This document shows positions 54,943 to 64,000 of a DNA stretch of 64,000 bases, in pieces. This DNA is from Blasia pusilla (Eukaryota > Marchantiophyta > Marchantiopsida > Blasiales). The translations under genes were made by a program, and so were the position numbers. A model generated the notes under the pieces. The model made no database searches and was not told the origin of the DNA. It saw nothing but the letters and a program-made list of their open reading frames with translations. The stretch lies in assembly GCA_050084515.1 (NCBI GenBank), contig CM114274.1, positions 33,356,001 through 33,420,000 on the forward strand, in the 5' to 3' direction. Each line of letters starts with the position of its first letter. The first letter of the stretch is position 1.

Positions 54943-55624
54943 GTCCCACCTTGTCACAATTGTTGGTGTTGGCAGCATGTTACAAGAGCCCGAATGGGAT
55001 GGTTAGACATGCAGGTGATAACAAAGCATGGGCTCATGTTGAAGAAACTTACCCTAAATTTGGCGAAGAAAAAAGAAATTGTAGATTTGGGTTAGCTGTG
55101 GATGGGGTGAATCCCTTTTCAGATAAATCTCGTTCTTGGTCAACATGGCCAATTTTACTAGTAAATTATAACTTGCCTTCTCGGTTGCAAACCAAAAAAT
55201 TCATTGTTATGCTTGCACTCCTTATACTTGGGAAGGAGAGTGTGCACGGAGGGAATATCAATACCTATCTTGCCCCATTAGTTGAGGAATTTGAAGAGTT
55301 ATGGCAAGGTGTGGTGCTCCATGATGTTTGGAAACCCCATGGACAGTGAGAGTTTACCGGTAAGTCAATGATACTTTGGACTATCAATGACTATCCTCCA
55401 TTAGGTATAATAGTGGGGCAAAGCCATGGTGGAAAGCTTGCATGTACCGTTTGCGGACCTAGGGTGGAATCAGATTTTTCCAAGGAGTGTGGCAAATATG
55501 GGTTTGCCACACTCCTTGGATGGGCCGAGGAGAAAAAAAAATATGACGAGAGTGTGGAATGAGAAGATGGTCCTTTTGGTCCATACAAAAAAATAGGAGT
55601 GAAGAGGAGGAGTCTACTCTTCAA
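54943..55624 (+). pseudogene. CACTA transposase, block 2 (middle)
   Basis: From the right hAT duplication, one frame gives YKSPNGMVRHAGDNKAWAHV, NCRFGLAVDGVNPFSDKS, WPILLVNYNLPSRLQTKKF and NINTYLAPLVEEFEELW, then after a TGA ILWTINDYPPLGIIVGQSHG and LACTVCGPRVES. These are the ordered conserved steps of tnp2-type transposases, including the LDG-NPF-type motif and the catalytic-core region. Two TGA codons interrupt it. It ends at 55,624, where the next element starts, with KKIGVKRRSLLF just before the break; the sequence resumes with LPYWQ at 59,214. Confidence 0.88.
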
Positions 55625-58600
55625 CTCGAGGGGTTGGGGGGGGGGGACAATCTATGTATATCTCCTACATCACCTACGACGTTTTGGGGTCGGAAACCCC
55701 TAACTTATAAGTGAAAATTTTTTCCTCCCCCTTACTTACTTTAAATCCGCGAGTTTTAAAAACATTATGATCCCTATATTTTGTTAAGTAAAGTTGTATC
55801 CTTGATTTGTTTAGGGGCTTGAAAGTAAAGATAAGTACCCCTTCGAGTGGCTATCTTGTGTCGATGCACTTGATAACAAGCAATTAACAGCCTTCAGCAA
55901 TACCCAAGCCACTGCCAAACATAGTAATGATATGTAAGGTGGAATTATCTGCATGTTTCCACTGACTCAATCTTTAGTGCAACTTCCACTTTCCCCATTA
56001 CTTTGGCAATTATGACGAAGAGGAATTGAACCTCAATATGAGCAAGATGCTCATATGTCCACATCGTCATCCCCCTAACCTATCCCCTCCCAAAACTAGT
56101 CTATCATAATCTCATAAAATGACTTCACACTATAACATGGACATCACTTGGCAAAAGATGACGCACTGCGAATATAATCATTGACCACTTGTAAATCAAC
56201 GTTATTCAATTCATAAATCTTGGATGTAAGACTTGGCTTCATGGACAAGCTCACATTTGAAAAAATCACCATTTCAAGATCAATATATTGACCATCACAT
56301 GCATCATATGTGAACAAGGTGTTGTTCTTACCTGTGCGCCGATACCAATTGATAATATTTGACAGACACTACTTGTCTGCCCATCTTTTGGGACATGCCG
56401 ATCCAAAAGGTCAATAGGAGATCTACATCTACCCCATTGACTACCATATTTATGTTTGATGAATAGAATGCGACCCACCGAAAACTCCTTTATAGGGATT
56501 ACTTTGTTCTCATCCAACTCTTTTTGTTTTCTCTTCTTTGACTTACTTGATGTAGTAGAAGGGCCAACTTGTGTAGTAGACTCAAACAAAACAGCTATAT
56601 CACTTGCAATGTCAACATAACAAGTTGGGCAATCTGGATTAGTTGGTTCTTTTACCTTACTTGTAGTGTAATATGTTTTTTGTGACATCCGTGTTAGCCT
56701 ATCTTTAGAAATGAAAGGATTGCATGCCCAATCACTCACCAAAGTAGATTTATAGTATGTTCTACCCTTAAATGTCATAGTAGGTATAACTCAATGAGGA
56801 ACTCCATATGTGCACTCTTGCAAAATTGAACTGAATAGGTGCCTTACCTAATGTCCCAATATTTCTATCTCTATGGATGGATTGTTATCTGCATCCCCAA
56901 CCAAGTCTTCACCAATCACTCTAGACTCAATAGAGGCCGGTGCATCACTTTCCCATGCATCAAGACTATTGAAATCCCTTGGCATTGGATCATCAACTTT
57001 TGTTTCATCAACACTAGACTCCTCGGGTGGACAAGGGCCTACTATTGGTCTGTGTTCTATGAAATTCTTAGAGTCATCACATGCAACTGCCTCATTTATA
57101 ACAGCAGAATCATGCCATGTCTCTGCCTCCACATCTCGTGGATGTTACCACCATTACCTTTGACTTGTAGGCAAAGAGGACCTAGGAGACATAATCAACT
57201 TGATCAATATAGATTTGGCTTCATCCAACCCCTCTTTAAGGGCATCAACTACGAGCTCATTAGTATGAATCAATGAATAGTCAAATACGTTAGGAGCATC
57301 TTCTCCTACACCTAACAGATGGAGTGTTCCCCACTCATGGTCTTGCGTTGGGTGAGACCGGCCAATCTTTAATCCTTCTGGTCCAAACTCCAAGCAAGCT
57401 AGTCCATTCAATCCCACTACACTATCCAACAAAGATCCAAAATCATAGTTGCGTTCATGGCCACTCATTCCACCTACCTTGCTGAAGAAGATCTAATAAT
57501 AGTCAGATCCTAGAAGGTGAAATGGAACTTGCAAGTATGAATACTTATCACGAAATGCACACAATAGAAATACAATTAATGTCAAGACATGTTAATATTA
57601 TGTTCTTCTCTATCACATATCCTACACTCCCTGTCACAGAATGATCACCATGTCTCAGCCAAAGTCTCATGAGTCGAAAGAACCATGACACTTTAGATGC
57701 CAAAACTACACGAGTCCTCAAGTCATACTTACGTGAGAAAAAGATATCAATGTAATCACCACAAACCTCCAAGTATAGTTGGGTCCCTAGGCTTCTATCA
57801 TGACGAACATCCATTCTTTCAAACATATCCTGCAAACAAGCCTGCACTCTCTTTGAAGCAATTTGTTGAGGCCCAACCCAATTTTTCCTATCAGTCCTAT
57901 TCACATCATCCCACTTCAAGCCATGCTCATGAATTTTGTAGTGGTTATAGATATTTGTCACATATGACAGAGATGCATGCTGATCTCCAAGGACACAAGT
58001 AGCTAAGCATCTATCCAATGGATTAATTGCTTTCTTCCCATTATGAGATGCATCATGATCTCCAAATCCATAGAGATCACCATTAGGAAGAATAGAGATA
58101 GAATACTGCCATCCTTCCCACCCCACATTGTACCTGCACAAACAAGGACGCCAGTATAATCTCTGTGCGACGTACTTATATGAGGCAGAAAAGAGACCAT
58201 TGGAGCGGAGACAGATTAAATTACCATTAGCAGCAGCTTTGAAGGAAGGCATAGTGGAGCATGTCCATTGTAATTGGGGCATTCAAAATAACAAATCTTG
58301 TCATCTAAGGAGAAACAGAAGCAGAACTTACAACTCAAGCAAATCTTGATGAAGGCTACCTGTCCCACATGTAGGAGAGAGAACAACAAAATCCATCAAA
58401 TTGTAGCATCAGTACATAGAGAAGAGTGGGAGCGTAATTTAAGGGAAAATCACAGACATTCTTGCTGTCAAGTAATCTTTGCTACACATGTATACCGCAA
58501 ATGCAACCTGAGAAGATAACTAGGAGCAGCGGCATGTTACATTTTCCATGAGATTCGTGATCTGTAATCCATTTGCTAACTTGCAAAGAAGAGAAAAAAA

Positions 58601-59204
58601 ATGATCCCCGGTTCCCGAAAGCTTGAAGGTAATTTTTTTTCTCTCTCTCCTTGTCACCTTCGCGGCTTCACATTCGTGAGGATGCGAAGGTGTCACTCAC
58701 TCTCCCGATGTCATTCACTCTCGACGATTGCGATGAAACTTCAAAATCCCCCGCTTTGCTACTTGCCCCGCCCGTTCGTGCTCTTGTCAAGGGTTTGGGC
58801 TCTCTTCCTAGGGTTCAAGCTCTCCTCCTAGTTCTCCCGCTCTAGCTCCCGCTCTAATTTGACATAAATTTTATGGCCATTAAAGGTTTGTATACATTGT
58901 TTCTTTGAAAGTTTTTGTCCTTTGGCTAGCTCTAAAATTTTGAAAGAGGGGATATATGGACCAATACACGGTTGACACGTGTCCCGCTATTATAATATGA
59001 TAAATCCCCCTTACTTTCTTGGACATCTTCCATATACAATTGGCAAATAAATATTACCCTATTTTTCTTGTAAGCATTGGCCTTAATTAAAAATACCCTT
59101 AAGTTCTTCCACAACTCTTCATAAGTCTTCCCCAATATCCAATTAAAAAACCCTATACTTTGTTGTACGTGATGGGTCTCTTCCGCGGAAGTGAGACCCC
59201 CAAG
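55625..59204 (-). mobile_element. Uncharacterised 3.6-kb DNA transposon with 8-bp target duplication
   Basis: It is flanked by CTCTTCAA on both sides (55,617-55,624 and 59,205-59,212). Ends are CTCGAGGGGTTGGGGG at left and, read inward from the right, CTTGGGGGTCTCAC: a short imperfect inverted repeat. Both ends have small hairpins close by (GGGGTCGGAAACCCC at 55,685-55,699; GGGTCTCTTCCGCGGAAG followed by TGAGACCC near 59,175). Inside is one minus-strand gene of unknown function and no hAT, Mutator, PIF or CACTA motif I can recognise. Excision in silico restores the CACTA frame exactly, so the borders are secure. The 8-bp duplication is shared with the hAT and P superfamilies. Confidence 0.75.
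56266..58282 (-). pseudogene. Gene of the uncharacterised transposon (candidate transposase)
   Basis: Minus-strand pieces in order: 58,282-57,548 (LGDQHASLSYVTNIYNHYK, GTQLYLEVCGDYIDIFFSRK, KVSWFFRLMRLWLRHGDHS). After a one-base shift near 57,580 and a TAG near 57,500 comes FFSKVGGMSGHERNYDFGSL to ALKEGLDEAKSILIKL (57,160). An acidic part follows (57,132-56,848), then a C-terminal part (56,778-56,266) with MTFKGRTYYKSTLVSDW and VGRILFIKHKYGSQWGRC. The order looks like that of a hypothetical-protein family that I recall from mosses and some invertebrates, of no known function. Because the element carries no other gene and has target duplications, a transposase role is the natural inference. 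One frameshift and stops suggest that this copy is dead. Introns cannot be excluded. Confidence 0.55.
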
Positions 59205-61145
59205 CTCTTCAATTTACCTTATTGGCAAGTATCCTAGCAACTAACCTTAGGTTTTTACTACCAAAAGCCATCATTGTCGGGTTATATATATATTTTTGGC
59301 TTCATAACTCTCTGATGGGATTCCATGATCATACATCAACATCTTCTTATTCGCCATACCTTGGATGTCATGCATGTGGAGAAGAATATTTCTGAAAACT
59401 TAGTAAAGAAAATATTTGGAGTGACAGATACAATCAAGGTTAGAAGAGATATGGAGGCAAGAAGAGTTCGACCTCATTTGTGGTTATAGCCACACCCCCG
59501 GAGAGTAGAAGGTCTTGTCAAACCTACTGCAGATTATGTGTTATCTCCTCATGAGTTGATGGTAGTTCTTGGTAGAATTGAGGCACTCAAAGTGCCCATG
59601 GGTTATTGAGGTGAGTTGAGGAAGCATGTGGTACACAAGAAATTGGGAAACATGAAGTCGAATGATTACCATGTGTTGCTTCATCAAATCCTATCTTACT
59701 CCCTGCGTGGCCTCATGAAAAAGGACATTCGGATGACCATCATGAGGTTAAGTAGGATTTTTAGATGTATATGTATGAAAGTCTATGATCCATCCCAACT
59801 TGAAAGATTATGTGAGGATACTATTATCACCTTATGTCTATTAGAGATGCACTTCCCCCTTGCCTTCTTTAACGTAATGACCCATTTACTTGTCCATTTA
59901 ATTGAGGAGTTTGATATATGTGGTCCAATAGCTTGTCGTTGGATGTACCTAATAGAGAGGTACATGGGCACCATGAAGAAATACGTATGGTTCAAAGCCA
60001 GACCAGAGGGATGTATGTCATAAGGGTATGTTAAAGATGAGGCCATGGGATTTTTCACTGAGTATATGACAAAGTTCAAAGCTATTAGGACACGTTTGTG
60101 GGATGATGGCGAGGAAGATGGAGTGATAGGAGAGGTGTTGGAAGGGTCAAGGCCACCCATTCATCTTTCACGAAAAATGTTGCGATTGGCACATCATTAC
60201 ATTCTACACAATGAAAAATCATTGGGAGTATGGCATGGGTGAGTGTCTAAACTACTACTATTTTTTTGGCATGTTTGTTGTTTTTCATAGTTGGCAGCAA
60301 GTTATATGAGACATCTTTACTATGTATCCTTCTCATGTTTTTTTTTGTGCAGGAAGTACAACTTGGAACGACCCAACTTACCCTTTGAAGATTGGATTCA
60401 CAAAGCTATGATCATTGAGACTAATCACCAGCCACTTGAATTTGATCGGTTAGCACTTGCCTTGTCTATTCCACCTCAGGCCAAGGTTCTTTCTTACAAA
60501 AGTATGAAAGCATATGGAAACCATTATAGAGTAGAGGGAAGGGATGGAGTAAATTCCTTTTCCACATTTGATTGTGGCGTAGGAGCATATTTTTGGGATG
60601 AGAACAACTCCCCAGCAAATTATGCTCATTCTTATGTTGGAACCTTGATAGATATACTTGCTTTTTATTACGGGTTGGTTGATCAACCAATAGTGTTGAT
60701 GAGAGGGAGATGGGTTAGGGCAGATTGGGAATCCCCTAGAAAATCAATGAGAAGAGATACCGAAGGATTCTTGTTAGCGAATTTGAAGTCTTGCCTACCA
60801 ACATTAGACCAACCCTTTGTTTTTCCATCCCAAGTGGAGCAAGTATTTTTTGGTGAGGCAAGTGAGGGGATTGGATGGAAAGTAGTATTGCACAAGGAAG
60901 CTCGCGCCAGTAGAGTATTTGTAGAAGATAATGAGATGACGTACATGGATAATGGAGATTTCTTTGGTCAGCGTGCTTCGGTAAGCTTATTTGAGAGGAT
61001 TCCTATTGTAAACACACTAGGAGCTATAGAATTGACCAACCAAGAGATGGAAGTAGCATGTAGGGACTTCACAAACATAGTTCTTGTGCAGGTTTGCATA
61101 GAGGGAAGCTCTTCAAGTGAAGAATCTGAAGATGATAGTGAGTGA
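59205..61145 (+). pseudogene. CACTA transposase, block 3 (C-terminal)
   Basis: After LPYWQ and a 110-bp interruption (about 59,229-59,338, bounded by CAA), the frame gives HLLIRHTLDVMHVEKNISEN, a hallmark of tnp2. Next are NMKSNDYHVLLHQILSYSLRG, LCEDTIITLCLLEMHFPLAF and GPIACRWMYLIERYMGTMKK (DUF4218-type). A 114-bp GT-AG intron (60,239-60,352) is followed by KYNLERPNLPFEDWI, LAFYYGLVDQPIVLMRGRWV and SCLPTLDQPFVFPSQVEQVF (DUF4216-type), ending with an acidic Ser/Glu tail and TGA at 61,143-61,145. Stops occur near 59,488 and 59,608 and TAA near 60,021. The 284-codon last exon is uninterrupted, so decay is moderate. Confidence 0.88.

Positions 61146-64000
<2,855 letters not shown>

Larger units (their letters stand above)
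49540..61145 (+). mobile_element. CACTA (En/Spm-like) transposon with two nested DNA transposons
   Basis: The transposase gene is present in three + strand blocks: 49,567-50,411, 54,943-55,624 and 59,205-61,145. The gaps are exactly filled by a hAT element (50,412-54,942) and an uncharacterised element (55,625-59,204), each with its own 8-bp target duplication. Removing the second element with one copy of its duplication rejoins the reading frame without shift. The CACTA termini were not located, so the outer limits given are those of the coding part. Order of events: the CACTA first, the other two later, in an order that cannot be told. Confidence 0.82.

Overview
The window is nuclear DNA of a plant (streptophyte). 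Three ordinary host genes lie on the + strand in a sea of decayed transposons: the 3' end of SEC13 (1-581), a complete multi-exon CSTF64/CSTF2 gene (30,806-36,088) and a complete two-exon NDUFA1 gene (38,278-40,120). GT-AG introns, plant-type Helitron, CACTA, hAT and Ty3 families and AT-rich spacers fit a land plant. The Ty3 family, a polyprotein carrying a cytosine methyltransferase and a PHD finger, is one I associate with charophyte algae and seed-free plants rather than flowering plants. A moss, lycophyte or fern is my best guess, but the species cannot be fixed from this sequence.

Layout. 1-0.6 kb: SEC13 end. 0.6-8.9 kb: spacer with a non-autonomous Helitron (3,871-4,808) that has a smaller one inside it, a 15-bp hairpin and a 120-bp tandem duplication. 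8.9-23.5 kb: a decayed autonomous Helitron (Rep then PIF1-like helicase) whose downstream part is split by two copies of the Ty3-like element (13,167-19,592 and 20,421-22,132). 23.5-28.5 kb: a probable 3.7-kb minus-strand Helitron with foreign-looking cargo, then a five-unit array of about 212-bp Helitron-like units. 28.5-40.1 kb: CSTF64 and NDUFA1. 40-49.5 kb: spacer, a second Helitron relic of the same family, and two related unknown coding relics. 49.5-61.2 kb: a CACTA transposase gene into which two unrelated DNA transposons have inserted, each with a perfect 8-bp target duplication: a hAT element (50,412-54,942) and an uncharacterised element (55,625-59,204). 61-64 kb: poorly recognisable spacer with a (CT)50 microsatellite.

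Most interesting system. The element at 13,167-19,592 encodes, in order, a retropepsin-like protease, a C5-cytosine DNA methyltransferase, reverse transcriptase, RNase H remnant, an HHCC/DDE integrase and a C-terminal PHD finger. The methyltransferase and reverse transcriptase share one reading frame. This element could in principle both write DNA methylation and read histone tails. Its terminal repeats are ordered A1 - coding - B1 - A2 - B2. That is the split-direct-repeat layout known from Ngaro/PAT-like DIRS elements, not an ordinary LTR layout, although the integrase is of Ty3 type. The copy is dead: it has many TAG/TGA stops and several indels. A second, internally deleted copy keeps only the termini and an intact PHD finger.

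Limits. Everything was read by eye. Families are called from motifs I recognise, exon borders from GT-AG and reading frame, and transposon ends from visible target duplications or Helitron rules. No alignment or database search was run.
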